A stretch of 36,124 bases of DNA from Pseudomonadota bacterium. GTDB lineage: Bacteria > Pseudomonadota > Gammaproteobacteria > Xanthomonadales > Xanthomonadaceae. The notes below the pieces were generated by a model. It saw nothing but the letters and a program-made list of their open reading frames with translations. It did no database searches and was not told the DNA's origin. Both the position numbers and the translations under genes were made by a program. Shown in pieces: positions 27,246 through 35,951 of the stretch. Location of the stretch: the NCBI GenBank assembly GCA_023395465.1, contig JAEWZE010000250.1:1-36124 (forward strand), in the 5' to 3' direction. Numbering within the stretch: position 1 is the stretch's first letter; each line of letters opens with the position of its first letter.

Positions 27246-29916
27246 CAGCAAGAAGCAGACCGTCAGCTACTGGTACCACCCGTTCTTCCAGCTGGCGCTG
27301 CACGAAGGCCCGTTCGACAAACTGCTGAAGATCCGCGGCGGCGACGTCGACGCCTGGGTGGGCGAGCTGACCGCCAGCGGCAGCATCGAGGTCGACCAGC
27401 CCAACCTGTGGGGCGGCGAGGAGAAGGAAGGCGGCATCCAGGGCACCTTCGACGTGATGTTCGGCGAGATGGACGCCGAGCCGAACGCCTACATCCAGAC
27501 CGCGCTCGGCCCAGACCCGTCCAACCACAACGGCGTCGCGCTGCTGCAGTTCAACGGCGGCCGCTACGGCGCTGGCAACCCATACCCGAAGCCGATCTCG
27601 GTGCTGACGGAGCGGATCTACGCGGGGTGGCTGGATGGGGTGTGCTGGTATCCGGAGAAGGCGGCAGTCCCGCTCATCGCAGCGCCACTCTGGAGCATGC
27701 AGTGGCGCGCCACGTCCAACAATCCGCACCTCTTTACGGCTCCGGCAGAAGTGGCAACGTGGTCGAGCAATCCGGACGATTACAGCGTCGTCGACGTAGG
27801 TTCGTTGATCAACTGGCCCACCGGGATCGGTGCCGTGGGCTTGGCCTGGCTGCACATCAACGCTCCCCAGGGCGTGCCTCAGTCGTTCCACATCGACGTC
27901 AAGACCAACTACGACGACAGCGGTGCGGTCATCGGCGTGCATAACGTCACGCTCGGAGCTGCCACACCACCGGAGGATGTGCCAACGTATCCGCGTGCCG
28001 AGGGCGTGCGGGTTATCGTGCCGGAGAGCAATGGCCCGTTCTCAGGCTGGGTGTGCTACGCATGCGTGGATGGGCGGGACATCGCGACCGGCGGCACCTT
28101 GGGCAGCGCCACGGCCCATCGCATGCTGAACTCCTCCGTCTCCGTCATCGCAGAACAGCATGCGATGAATCCGGCCCACATCATCTACGACAGCCTCGCC
28201 TACCTGCAGGGCGAGCCGGTCGCATCGATCGACGAGCCGAGCTTCATAGCGGCAGCCGATCGCCTGTATCAGGAAGGCTTCGGCATCTGCACGAAGTACA
28301 ACCACGCCCAGGAGACGATCGAACAGTTCCGCCAGCGCATCCTGGACCTGATCGGTGCGGAGTGCTCGCGTTACAACGGCAAGTGGTATCTGGACCTGAT
28401 CCGTGAACTGTCGCCCGCTGAGATCGCCGTCCTGCCGGTGCTCACGGACGACGACATCCTGGACTGGCAGGAGGACCCGACCAATCGGGACGACGCGGTC
28501 AACCAGGTGGCGGTGAAGTGGTTCGACCCCGACACCAAGCAATCGCGCATCACGCCCCACGTGCATGCACTGGCGGCCATCAACACGCTGGGCAGCGTGA
28601 ACCCCGAGGTGCGCGACTACCCCGAGATCCCGTACGAAGCGCTGGCCAACCGCATGGCCCTGCGCGACCTGCACAACAAGTCAACGCCCACGCGGCGCTT
28701 CAACCAGACCACCGATCGAAAGCCCTACAACTGGCGCAAGGGCCACGCGTTCCGCCTGCAGTCGCCCAAACGAGGCATCGCCGACATGGTGTGCCGCGTG
28801 GCCGATATCGATCGCGGCACGCTTCAAAGCGGCGCCATCCGGCTGGTGGCTGTTCAGGACAGTTTCGCCATGCCGGCCACGGCATACGTCGTGGGTCAGC
28901 CGACCGTGTCGGAACCCAGCCCGGTGCCCGAGCCGATCGTGCACCAGGTACTGTTCGAGGCGCCGTACGTGGAACTGGCCGGCGTGCTGATCGTCGGCGA
29001 GCTGGCCGCTTTGGATGCGGACGCGGGCTTCGTGCTCGCGGCCGGCGTGAAGCCGGGCAACGGCCAGGGCTACGCACTCCTCACGCGCCCCGCCGGCGGC
29101 GACTTCGAACGCATCGGCACCTTCGACTGGTGCCCCAGCGCCATCGTCGTGGAAAGCGCGGGCTTCACCGACACAGCGTTCACCCTGTCCGGCGGCAGTC
29201 TGCTCGGGCGTGTCGACGTCGGCACGGCGGCGCTGTGGGGCAGCGAGCTGGTACGCGTGGATGCCCTGGATCTGGTGACTGGCGCCGTGGTATTGGGCCG
29301 CGGCTGCGCGGATACGGTGGCGGTGAAGCACGCTGCCGGCGAGCGCATCTACTTCTATGATGCATGGGCCGCAACCGACAGCATCGAGTACGCGACTGCC
29401 GAAACAGTCGAGGCCAAGCTGCTTCCTCGCACTGGCACCCAGGAGGCCGACCCCGAGGACGTCGCTGCGCTGTTTGTCGTCCTCGATCAGCGGGCCGCGC
29501 GGCCATATCCGCCGGCCGCGCTCACGATCAACGGCCAGGCGGATCCCACCAGCCTGTCCGGAACCTTGGCGTTGCTGGTCACATTCCGCGATCGCATTGC
29601 GCAGGCCGACCAGCTCGTCGACCAATCCGTTGGCGACATTGGGCCGGAGGTGGGCGTTACGTTGACCGTGCGCTGCTACCTCAACGAAGTCTTGGACGAC
29701 ACGCAGACCGGCATCGCGGTGAACACCGTTGCGGTGACGCCTTCCGGCAACGGGCTGGTGCGGATCGAGGTGGAAGCCGAACGCGATGGGCTGGTCAGCT
29801 GGCAGGCCCAGATTCGCGAGTTCTCCTACACCATCAACTCGCCGGATCGACGTGTGACCGTTGGCGGCGACAGCCGTGTCACGGTCGCCGGCGACTTCCG
29901 CATCACCAAGGGATAA
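27238..29916 (+). CDS. Tail tip attachment protein (J/TipJ-like)
   Basis: This 892-residue protein starts MGSSKKQTVSYWYHPFFQLA, the usual start of TipJ-type tail proteins. It then has a beta-rich hub with LWGGEEKEGGIQGTFDVMFG near residues 58-80. The central part has a helical segment IYDSLAYLQGEPVASIDEPS and FGICTKYNHAQETIEQFRQR. The C-terminal third is repeats of beta strands. It forms the tip that recognises the host surface. From about 27600 onwards codon choice looks less extreme in GC than upstream, which may mark a recombination joint between the conserved hub and a host-range part. Confidence 0.85.
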   Translation: MGSSKKQTVSYWYHPFFQLALHEGPFDKLLKIRGGDVDAWVGELTASGSIEVDQPNLWGGEEKEGGIQGTFDVMFGEMDAEPNAYIQTALGPDPSNHNGVALLQFNGGRYGAGNPYPKPISVLTERIYAGWLDGVCWYPEKAAVPLIAAPLWSMQWRATSNNPHLFTAPAEVATWSSNPDDYSVVDVGSLINWPTGIGAVGLAWLHINAPQGVPQSFHIDVKTNYDDSGAVIGVHNVTLGAATPPEDVPTYPRAEGVRVIVPESNGPFSGWVCYACVDGRDIATGGTLGSATAHRMLNSSVSVIAEQHAMNPAHIIYDSLAYLQGEPVASIDEPSFIAAADRLYQEGFGICTKYNHAQETIEQFRQRILDLIGAECSRYNGKWYLDLIRELSPAEIAVLPVLTDDDILDWQEDPTNRDDAVNQVAVKWFDPDTKQSRITPHVHALAAINTLGSVNPEVRDYPEIPYEALANRMALRDLHNKSTPTRRFNQTTDRKPYNWRKGHAFRLQSPKRGIADMVCRVADIDRGTLQSGAIRLVAVQDSFAMPATAYVVGQPTVSEPSPVPEPIVHQVLFEAPYVELAGVLIVGELAALDADAGFVLAAGVKPGNGQGYALLTRPAGGDFERIGTFDWCPSAIVVESAGFTDTAFTLSGGSLLGRVDVGTAALWGSELVRVDALDLVTGAVVLGRGCADTVAVKHAAGERIYFYDAWAATDSIEYATAETVEAKLLPRTGTQEADPEDVAALFVVLDQRAARPYPPAALTINGQADPTSLSGTLALLVTFRDRIAQADQLVDQSVGDIGPEVGVTLTVRCYLNEVLDDTQTGIAVNTVAVTPSGNGLVRIEVEAERDGLVSWQAQIREFSYTINSPDRRVTVGGDSRVTVAGDFRITKG

Positions 29917-29922
29917 GAGGCC

Positions 29923-30375
29923 ATGGCCGACCTGATCATTTCCGCACTGGCGCCTGCCGGGGCATTGTCCGTAGCAGATCTGCTTGAGATCGAACAAGGC
30001 ACGGACCCAAGCAACACGAGCGGCAAGGTGACGCTGGAGGCGCTGCGCGCGTTCGCCCTCACATCGGCCGAGAACCTGCAGACCGGCACCAGCTACACAC
30101 TGGTGCTCGCCGACGCGTTCAAGCTGGTGGCGATGGACAACGCGGCTGACAACGTGCTGATCGTGCCAGCCGACAGCTCCGTGGATTTCCCGCTCGGGAC
30201 CCGCATCGACCTGTCGCAGGATGGCGCCGGCCAGACCACCGTCGGGGCCGACACTGGCGTGACCATCCGCACGCCCGAGACCCTGAAAATTCGCAAGCGC
30301 TACGGCAAGGCCACCCTCATCAAGCGCGCGGCTGACATCTGGGACCTCGAGGGCAACCTGGAGGCCGCGCCGTGA
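29923..30375 (+). CDS. Tail-fibre-associated protein, unknown (150 aa)
   Basis: This 150-residue protein starts MADLIISALAPAGALSVADL six bases after the J-like stop, with AAGAGG as ribosome site. It has regular beta strands (YTLVLADAFKLVAMDNAADN, RIDLSQDGAGQTTVGADTGV, TIRTPETLKIRKRYGKATLI). The last 60 residues resemble a domain seen at the ends of phage tail fibres (DxxxFPxGTxIxxxQxGxGQxTxxxxxGVTI). It may be a fibre tip or adaptor. The stop overlaps the next GTG. Confidence 0.65.
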   Translation: MADLIISALAPAGALSVADLLEIEQGTDPSNTSGKVTLEALRAFALTSAENLQTGTSYTLVLADAFKLVAMDNAADNVLIVPADSSVDFPLGTRIDLSQDGAGQTTVGADTGVTIRTPETLKIRKRYGKATLIKRAADIWDLEGNLEAAP

Positions 30376-30992
30376 TTCCGCTGGGGATCCTGGCTGCGGC
30401 GAACCGGGAAACGGCAGGGCTGCCGCCTGTAGTCTCGACGTTCGACCCAGCGCTGAAGGGCGCGAGCATTGCGCTGTCCAACGGCAACCTGGACGCGACA
30501 AAGGCTGGCAGCGGCTACCAGACCGTTTACACCACACAGGGCAGGAGCAGCGGCCGCTATGCCTTTGAAATGATCGTCACCGCCCGCCCTTCGGCATCGT
30601 CCATCCTGGTCGGATTCGCCGACAAGACGAATTCGGCCGGCGTGCTGGGGACGTTCCTGGGGAGCAACAGCGGCCCGGTGGAGACCACTGGCTTCAACAG
30701 CGACAACGGCGCCGGAAACTCGCGCCTCTACCGCCGCATGACAGTGGGTCAAACGACCGGCATCACGAGTCCGTACGCCTACGGGGTCGGCGATATCGTC
30801 ACGTTCGACGTGAACATTGGGGCTGGCACCTTCACGGTTTACAAGAACGGTGTTCCGGCCGGGTTCAACAATACGCCACTCACCACCGGTAAGACCTATT
30901 TCCCAGCGGCCAGCCTTCAGGCGGATGCGGCTGTCCGGTTTATCCCTACGGGGCTTACCTATCTTCCATCTGGAGCAACCGAGTGGGGCTAA
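30372..30992 (+). CDS. SPRY (B30.2)-domain phage protein, putative fibre tip
   Basis: This 206-residue protein begins at a GTG (GTGATTCCG) overlapping the previous stop. After a short helical start, the rest is a SPRY-like beta sandwich. Its pattern is GRYAFEMIVTARPSASSILV, GFADKTNS, then GVGDIVTFDVNIGAGTFTVY, KNGVPAGF and TYFPAASLQADAAVRFIPTG. SPRY domains in phage proteins are thought to mediate binding, here perhaps to a host glycan or protein. It is the last gene of the rightward late block. Its last 38 bases overlap the convergent acyltransferase gene. Confidence 0.75.
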   Translation: MIPLGILAAANRETAGLPPVVSTFDPALKGASIALSNGNLDATKAGSGYQTVYTTQGRSSGRYAFEMIVTARPSASSILVGFADKTNSAGVLGTFLGSNSGPVETTGFNSDNGAGNSRLYRRMTVGQTTGITSPYAYGVGDIVTFDVNIGAGTFTVYKNGVPAGFNNTPLTTGKTYFPAASLQADAAVRFIPTGLTYLPSGATEWG

Positions 30993-32694
30993 GCAGAGGC
31001 TCAAGAGCGGGTGAAAGCGCTAGGGCCAGATCTGGTGAGATGTGGCGGGCATCTCTGAAGTTCTTCTCGCGGTCGCAGATGCCCTTCGGGCACACCAGCT
31101 GGTTTAGGTCGATGGGCTTGACGTTAGCGTAGGAACTGGCAGCTTCGAGTTCCGACCACCACGTCTCGTCGAATGGCTTATGGCCGCCAGGAGTTAGCAG
31201 CGGTGTGGACCTGATCAGGAAGACACGACCTGCGGCAGTGGAGAGCTCGGACAATACTCGCTTGGACCCGTCCTTCCACTGTTCGCTCGTGAACGGGTAG
31301 CTGTTCGATGATCCAGTGATGACCACCTCTGGCCGGGCTGCATGAATCCATTCTAGGACCTCACTACGCCACTCCGCGCACTCGGTGAACTCTCGGCCAA
31401 TTCTGTCGTAGAAGAATGGTGCATCGATCATGGGGCAGGACGACTTTGTTATCACAACTACGCGCCAGCCCTTGCTGACGTAGATGCGATGCAGCGCGGG
31501 GAACCATTGCAGCACAACGCTGTCTCCGACTATCACCGCTATTCGTTTACCTTCGCCGAACTCGCAACGCATGACATTGCTACTGTGATACCAGGTGTCG
31601 CATTCCTGCGGCAGCGCTATTGCTGTTTCCCTGTGGTCTGGGATAAACGCTGCGCTGACGACGGCTGCTGAGCAGACGCATGCGACGGCACCGATCGCGA
31701 TAGCGAGAGTCTCTCGTGGTGGTTTCACCCACTTGTGCCGAAACGGCTTCTCGATGAGCCAGTACGAAGCCCAAGCTGCGGAGAGCGAAGCGGCAACCTT
31801 CGCCCATATCGGCAGTTCCCCCCCGAGGACGAAGATCGGCCAGTGCCACAGGTACAACGAGTAGGACGTCAAACCAACGCCGACGAATGGGCGCGTCTCA
31901 AGTAGTGGTAGGCGATGTCCGGCGCCGGCCGCGACAATCACCATCGCAGCGCCTGCCAGTGCCAGCAGAGCCCCGACGCCTGGGAAGTGGCCGAATGGGA
32001 CAAGACACGCAGCGACGGTCACCCCGATACCGAGCGAGCCGACCCACGCGCGTGTCCGCGGTCGCACGACCGCAATCAGCCCGCCGACCGCCAACTCCCA
32101 TGCGCGCGGCGGGGTTTGGTAGAAGGCCTCTCGTGTCAGGTCGGCGGCTAGCAGGATCTCTGCTAGAAGCAATGAAGCGCTGCCAACGACCGCGATCGCG
32201 ACGATGGCGCGCCGGCGCGACCACAGCATGATCAGTGGCCAGAGCAGGTAGAACTGCTCCTCGACGCCGATCGACCACAGATGCAACAGCGGGTTTGTGT
32301 GCGTTGCCGGATCGAAGTAGCCGGTGTCGGCCGACGCAAAGAAGATGTTCGCGCTGAAGACCGCCGCCGCCGCGGCCGCATTCGCGGCCTGCCGGCTCTC
32401 CGCTTCGGGCAGCAGCAGGTAGGCCGCCGCCAGCGTCGCGAGGACCACCGAGAGCAGGGCCGGCAAGATCCGGCGCGCGCGGCGCGCATAGAAACCGAGG
32501 ATGTCGATCCGGCCGGAGGCCCGAAGTTCATCCTGCAGCAGCCTGGTGATCAGGTAGCCGGAGATCACGAAAAACACGTCGACACCGACGAAACCAGCTG
32601 GGACCGGCAGTCCGGCGTGATATGCCACCACGGCCAAGACCGCTACCGCGCGTAGCCCATCAACCGCGGGCAGGTATTCCGTCCTTGTCCCCAT
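30955..32694 (-). CDS. Acyltransferase-3 / SGNH O-acetyltransferase (OafA/YrhL-like), lysogenic conversion cargo
   Basis: The 579-residue protein starts, by analogy with the family, at the ATG at 32694 (MGTRTEYLPAVDGLRAVAVL); ATGs at 32706 and 32721 are possible. The N-terminal acyltransferase-3 part has His26 and FVGVDVFFVISGYLITRLL, RARRILPALL and LLHLWSIGVEEQFYLLWP, with about ten membrane helices. The C-terminal SGNH part has the GDS motif VIVGDSVVLQ, the NSY segment ITGSSNSY and the catalytic pair in DARHISP. Such proteins O-acetylate surface polysaccharides. It lies on the opposite strand to the late genes, in less GC-rich DNA, and its last 38 bases overlap a fibre gene. A TATGAT at 32707-32702 could be its -10. 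Likely changes the host surface. Confidence 0.9.
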   Translation of the reverse strand: MGTRTEYLPAVDGLRAVAVLAVVAYHAGLPVPAGFVGVDVFFVISGYLITRLLQDELRASGRIDILGFYARRARRILPALLSVVLATLAAAYLLLPEAESRQAANAAAAAAVFSANIFFASADTGYFDPATHTNPLLHLWSIGVEEQFYLLWPLIMLWSRRRAIVAIAVVGSASLLLAEILLAADLTREAFYQTPPRAWELAVGGLIAVVRPRTRAWVGSLGIGVTVAACLVPFGHFPGVGALLALAGAAMVIVAAGAGHRLPLLETRPFVGVGLTSYSLYLWHWPIFVLGGELPIWAKVAASLSAAWASYWLIEKPFRHKWVKPPRETLAIAIGAVACVCSAAVVSAAFIPDHRETAIALPQECDTWYHSSNVMRCEFGEGKRIAVIVGDSVVLQWFPALHRIYVSKGWRVVVITKSSCPMIDAPFFYDRIGREFTECAEWRSEVLEWIHAARPEVVITGSSNSYPFTSEQWKDGSKRVLSELSTAAGRVFLIRSTPLLTPGGHKPFDETWWSELEAASSYANVKPIDLNQLVCPKGICDREKNFRDARHISPDLALALSPALEPLLSPTRLLQMEDR

Positions 32695-32934
32695 GCACGG
32701 GATCATAGCCTGCACATGCAACTGCGTAGGATTTCCCGGACGTGTGGCCGAGGCCTTGCCCGACTGCGCTGGCGTGCTGGTCCTGGCAACCTACCTATGC
32801 CAGCAACGCCCACTGCCGCTGTGACGCCTGACTTCTGACGGGCAATGCGCGAGGGGCGGGCCGCTTCCGGGGCGGCTGCTGGCGCACACTGTGGCACCGT
32901 GCACTCGGGGCATCACTCAACTGGGGAGACTGCT

Positions 32935-33174
32935 ATGGCAAGGATCTACTGGTACGTGGTTGTCGATGGGGCGAACTGGGCAGTAAAGCGCGAAGGCGGA
33001 CCCACCTTGCGCTCGTTCAATCTGCAGTCCGCGGCGATCGATCATGCGACCGGTTTGGCCAAGACCCACAACTCCCTGAGCGGTGAGCCGACCGGGGTGC
33101 GGATCCAGGGACAAGGTGGCCAGTTCCGCGACGAGCGCACCTACGGCAACGACCCGTTCCCGCCGCGAGGCTGA
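32935..33174 (+). CDS. DUF2188 family protein
   Basis: The ATG at 32935 follows GGGGAGACTGCT. The 79-residue product starts MARIYWYVVVDGANWAVKRE and ends RDERTYGNDPFPPRG. The pattern of a VxxDGxxWAVKREG start and a final RxYGNDPxPPRG matches DUF2188, a small beta-alpha domain common in phage and bacterial genomes with no established function. It stands alone between the acyltransferase, on the other strand, and a small unknown gene. The 240 bases upstream hold only a CTGGCA/TGCCAG inverted pair and no clear promoter. Confidence 0.8.
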   Translation: MARIYWYVVVDGANWAVKREGGPTLRSFNLQSAAIDHATGLAKTHNSLSGEPTGVRIQGQGGQFRDERTYGNDPFPPRG

Positions 33175-33342
33175 GCCATCGGCTCGCTTTACACCGTCGA
33201 GCCCAGGCTGCAGGCTGGGCGAGCCAGCACCGTGCGGAGCCGACGTGACCTCGATGGCCCCAGTCGCGCGGGCGCCCCGCTCCCTGGGGCGCGGCTGGCG
33301 CCTTTCTCGCCGCCTGCGACGGCCGGGCGTACCCTTCCAGGC

Positions 33343-33690
33343 ATGCTCCCCGAAGGCTTCGAGTGGATCCCCCGGCACCAGTACGCGAATGGTGAGCTGG
33401 CGCTGGTGCTCGGCCGCATGACGGTGGCCCAGCTGTTGCAGCGGATCGACGGGAGCTGGATGGCGCGGTTGTGCCCCTACGCGGAGCCGATGAGCCCGTG
33501 GATCCAGCGCAGTTGCCGGTCCTTCGAGAGCGGGAAGGCGGGCGCCGAGGCCTGGGCGCGACGCCACGAGACGGCGCTGCGCGCCGAGGCGGCGCGGATT
33601 CCGCGCCCGCGTATCGCGGGGATGCCACCGCCGGCGCCGGCGCCCGAAGCCGGGGCGGGCGAGGTCGGGCCTGTCGGCCCAGCGCAGTAG
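33343..33690 (+). CDS. Hypothetical protein (115 aa)
   Basis: The frame from the ATG at 33343 reads MLPEGFEWIPRHQYANGELA, LVLGRMTVAQLLQRIDGSWM and ARLCPYAEPMSPWIQRSCRS, then a charged helix (SGKAGAEAWARRHETALRAE) and a Pro/Ala-rich tail. The Trp/Tyr-rich centre suggests a folded domain, and the end is disordered. The ribosome site is weak. No family recognised. It points toward the opposite-strand genes after it, with only 28 bases between stops. The 168 bases before it hold GC-rich inverted repeats (GGCTCG/CGAGCC) without a T-run. Confidence 0.55.
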   Translation: MLPEGFEWIPRHQYANGELALVLGRMTVAQLLQRIDGSWMARLCPYAEPMSPWIQRSCRSFESGKAGAEAWARRHETALRAEAARIPRPRIAGMPPPAPAPEAGAGEVGPVGPAQ

Positions 33691-33718
33691 CTCCCTCGGT
33701 CGGGTCTGCCCCGGACGC

Positions 33719-33979
33719 TCAAACCTCGGGCGGGAACTCCGTGTCCTCGTCGCCCGTGGTGCCGAACAGGCCGGCGTCGAGCGCCGAGTCGGCGATGTCG
33801 GTGATGCGCTGCTGGGCGTCCGCCGCCAGCTGGGGCCGGGCTTCCGCCTTGATGTCTTCGGCGCGGTGCCAGAACCAGGTGGTGAACTCGCGGGGCGTGC
33901 GCCCCGCTCGGGCGTTCGAGAACTCGCCCACCTCGCGCGCAAGCAGCTGCAAGCGCTCCTCGAGCTGCTCAGGCGTCAT
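33719..33979 (-). CDS. Small unknown protein in SRAP operon (86 aa)
   Basis: This 86-residue protein starts MTPEQLEERLQLLAREVGEF. It has a helical N-terminal half with a WFWHRAEDIKAEARP stretch and an acidic C-terminal end (TTGDEDTEFPPEV). It overlaps the upstream gene by 11 bases and is the last gene of a three-gene leftward set with the SRAP protein. No signal peptide, motif or known family is visible. Confidence 0.55.
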   Translation of the reverse strand: MTPEQLEERLQLLAREVGEFSNARAGRTPREFTTWFWHRAEDIKAEARPQLAADAQQRITDIADSALDAGLFGTTGDEDTEFPPEV

Positions 33980-34211
33980 CGCAGGGCTCCTCTTCGTCGC
34001 CCGGCACCAGGCCCGCCTTGTGCAGCATGCAGTCGAGCCGGGCGTCGACGTGGCGACAGTCCTCGGCGCTGGCCCGATCGAGGATGTCGTTGGCGTAGAC
34101 GGCGAAGGCTTCCAGCACGCACTCCGGCTCGGTCTCGGCGATCAACGTCGGCAGGTGGGCCTCGAGCTCGTCGAGTTGGCGGTCGAGGGTCGGGCGATCC
34201 AGGCAGGGCAT
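33969..34211 (-). CDS. Small acidic unknown protein in SRAP operon (80 aa)
   Basis: This 80-residue protein starts MPCLDRPTLDRQLDELEAHL two bases after the SRAP stop. It is acidic and helical (LPTLIAETEPECVLEAFAVY, LDRASAEDCRHVDARLDCML) and contains five Cys. It may form a helical dimer or bind a partner. No family recognised. The tight spacing supports co-expression with the SRAP protein. Confidence 0.55.
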   Translation of the reverse strand: MPCLDRPTLDRQLDELEAHLPTLIAETEPECVLEAFAVYANDILDRASAEDCRHVDARLDCMLHKAGLVPGDEEEPCDDA

Positions 34212-34213
34212 GG

Positions 34214-35143
34214 TCAGGCGGCCTCGCGATATTCGTAGTAGGGGTGGCGCTTATCGTCGAGGATCGCCTGCAGGGCGTCGAGGCGATGCGAGTCCGGGTT
34301 CAGCCAGGCGTCCACGTGCTCCGGCTTGATGTTGATCACCGTGCGGTCATGGCCAGCCGCGGCCACCTCCGGCTCCGGCTCGTCCGTGATGGCGGCGAAG
34401 GACAGCAGATCCGGCTCTCTGCCTTTCGGGTCTGACCAGCTCGACCACAGGCAGGCGATCAGCATCGGCTCGCGGTCGCGAGGGGTGAACGCCAGCACCC
34501 GGTTTTTCCCGTCCGGGCCTTCCACGTTCTCGAAGAACACGTCTGCCACCAGCAGGCCATGGTGGTGGCCGAACTGGCCCTGCCAGAAGCCCTCGAGGTT
34601 GTCCCGCCGGGCGTTATAGGTGCCCGGGAACTTGCGATCGTAGAACGCCGGTTTGCCGGCAGGCCGGCACTGGTAGCGCATGAGCCTGGTCACCCGCTGG
34701 CCGCCCTCGGCGACGATCACCGGGGCGTACACGCCCGGGTAGATTCGCCAGTCCTGGTCGCTGACCTTGCCCTTCAGGGCGTCCAGCCGCCGCTGCGCAG
34801 CCGCCACCTTGTTGGTGCCGATGCGCACGTCCTCCCGGGCCTTCTTCGTGTCCTTGGCCTGTAGGGCGCGCTCGGCGTCCGCCACCCGCCGCCGCTGGGC
34901 GAAGATCTCCTGCGTGAGCTGGTCGATCTCCCAGACGTCCCACCGGCGGATCAGGCCGGCCACCTCGGCCGGCCCGTGCTCGAGGATCGCGCGCTCGAGG
35001 CCGCGGGGCACCTTCGGCCGCTTGAGCGGGTCACGCCCCTGGTCCCACCAGAACACCTTGATGTAGCTCTCGAGGTCCATCCCGGAGCCGGTGGACCGGA
35101 CGAACTGCTTGAACTCGGAGTGGACCTGGGCGGAATAGCACAT
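34214..35143 (-). CDS. SRAP-domain protein (YedK/HMCES family), SOS response-associated
   Basis: The start ATG at 35143 gives MCYSAQVHSEFK; the Cys right after Met is the catalytic residue that must become the N-terminus, which fixes the start. The 309-residue protein has family motifs TYNARRDNLEGFWQGQ (NAR-type active-site segment), LLVADVFFENVEG (position of the catalytic Glu) and LIACLWSSW. A late segment, AGHDRTVINIKPEHVDAWL, has the conserved His. Residues about 20-150 hold an inserted charged coiled-coil-like region (RRRVADAERALQAKDTKKAR) not present in short family members. Known role: covalently shields abasic sites in single-stranded DNA. In a phage it could protect replication intermediates; that is inference. 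Divergent from the dTMP kinase gene. Confidence 0.85.
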   Translation of the reverse strand: MCYSAQVHSEFKQFVRSTGSGMDLESYIKVFWWDQGRDPLKRPKVPRGLERAILEHGPAEVAGLIRRWDVWEIDQLTQEIFAQRRRVADAERALQAKDTKKAREDVRIGTNKVAAAQRRLDALKGKVSDQDWRIYPGVYAPVIVAEGGQRVTRLMRYQCRPAGKPAFYDRKFPGTYNARRDNLEGFWQGQFGHHHGLLVADVFFENVEGPDGKNRVLAFTPRDREPMLIACLWSSWSDPKGREPDLLSFAAITDEPEPEVAAAGHDRTVINIKPEHVDAWLNPDSHRLDALQAILDDKRHPYYEYREAA

Positions 35144-35251
35144 GGCGCGGATGGTAGCGCGGGCCGGTGAACGGGGCGGCCGGGGACGGACCGCCGGGCA
35201 CGGCTGCCGGGGCGTGCTCCCTTCAGGGCGCCGGTGGTAAAGTGCTACCGG

Positions 35252-35938
35252 ATGGCAGTCTCCTCTATCCCGCGCGGCCTTTTGGTCGTTATCGAAGGCA
35301 TCGACGGTGCCGGCAAGACGACCCTCGCCCAGGGTCTTCGACGCTGGCTCGAGGAAGTCGGGGCGCCGGTCCGAGTGAGCAAAGAGCCAACGACCGGGCC
35401 TTGGGGGACCAAGCTCCGGGCATCCGCGGCGTCGGGGCGACTGACTCCCCAGCAGGAACTGAAGTACCTGATTCAGGATCGGATGGAGCACGTCGAAACA
35501 CTGATTGCTCCGGCGCTCGATGCGGGCGAAATCGTGATCCTTGACCGGTATTACCCTTCCACCGTGGCCTATCAGGGCGCCGCTGGCATGCCTCTCAACG
35601 CGTTGCTCGACGCGAACGGCTTTGCCCCGATTCCGGACGTCTTGTTGCTGCTCGACCTTCCGCCAGCTCTTGGTCTGGAGCGGATTCGCGCCAGAGGCGA
35701 CGAACCAAACCTGTTCGAAGTCGAGGACGCGTTAGCTCTGTCCCGGGAGATATTTCTGAAGCTGGAGATGCCGAAAGTGGTCATCGACGCCCGGCAGGAC
35801 GCGGCCCACGTGCAGGCTGAGGCGCAGAAGGCGGTGCTGCTTGCTCTCACGGAGCGGTTTCGGCGCGAGCTGTCCCCGACGGACACGGTCGAGCGCCTGA
35901 CGCCCTATCTGAGTGGCCAGCTGACTGCGACCGCCTGA
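35252..35938 (+). CDS. tmk: Thymidylate (dTMP) kinase
   Basis: This 228-residue enzyme starts MAVSSIPRGLLVVIEGIDGA. It has the P-loop EGIDGAGKTT (15-24), the DRY motif in LDRYYPSTVAYQG (98-110), and a LID-like segment RIRARGDEPNLFE near 144-157. All match bacterial and phage thymidylate kinases. It phosphorylates dTMP to dTDP and so supplies dTTP. A TG-G-TAAAGT extended -10 lies at 35235-35243, which would give a transcript starting almost at the ATG; the ribosome site is weak. It is the last gene before the attachment site and has its own transcription unit, so it may be expressed in the lysogen. Confidence 0.88.
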   Translation: MAVSSIPRGLLVVIEGIDGAGKTTLAQGLRRWLEEVGAPVRVSKEPTTGPWGTKLRASAASGRLTPQQELKYLIQDRMEHVETLIAPALDAGEIVILDRYYPSTVAYQGAAGMPLNALLDANGFAPIPDVLLLLDLPPALGLERIRARGDEPNLFEVEDALALSREIFLKLEMPKVVIDARQDAAHVQAEAQKAVLLALTERFRRELSPTDTVERLTPYLSGQLTATA

Positions 35939-35951
35939 GTCCATGCAGTGT

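Noticed and set aside
33175..33342. GC-rich inverted repeats (GGCTCG/CGAGCC, GCCCAG/CTGGGC) as a terminator
   Set aside because: No T-run follows any of the stems; they may be chance pairings in GC-rich DNA.
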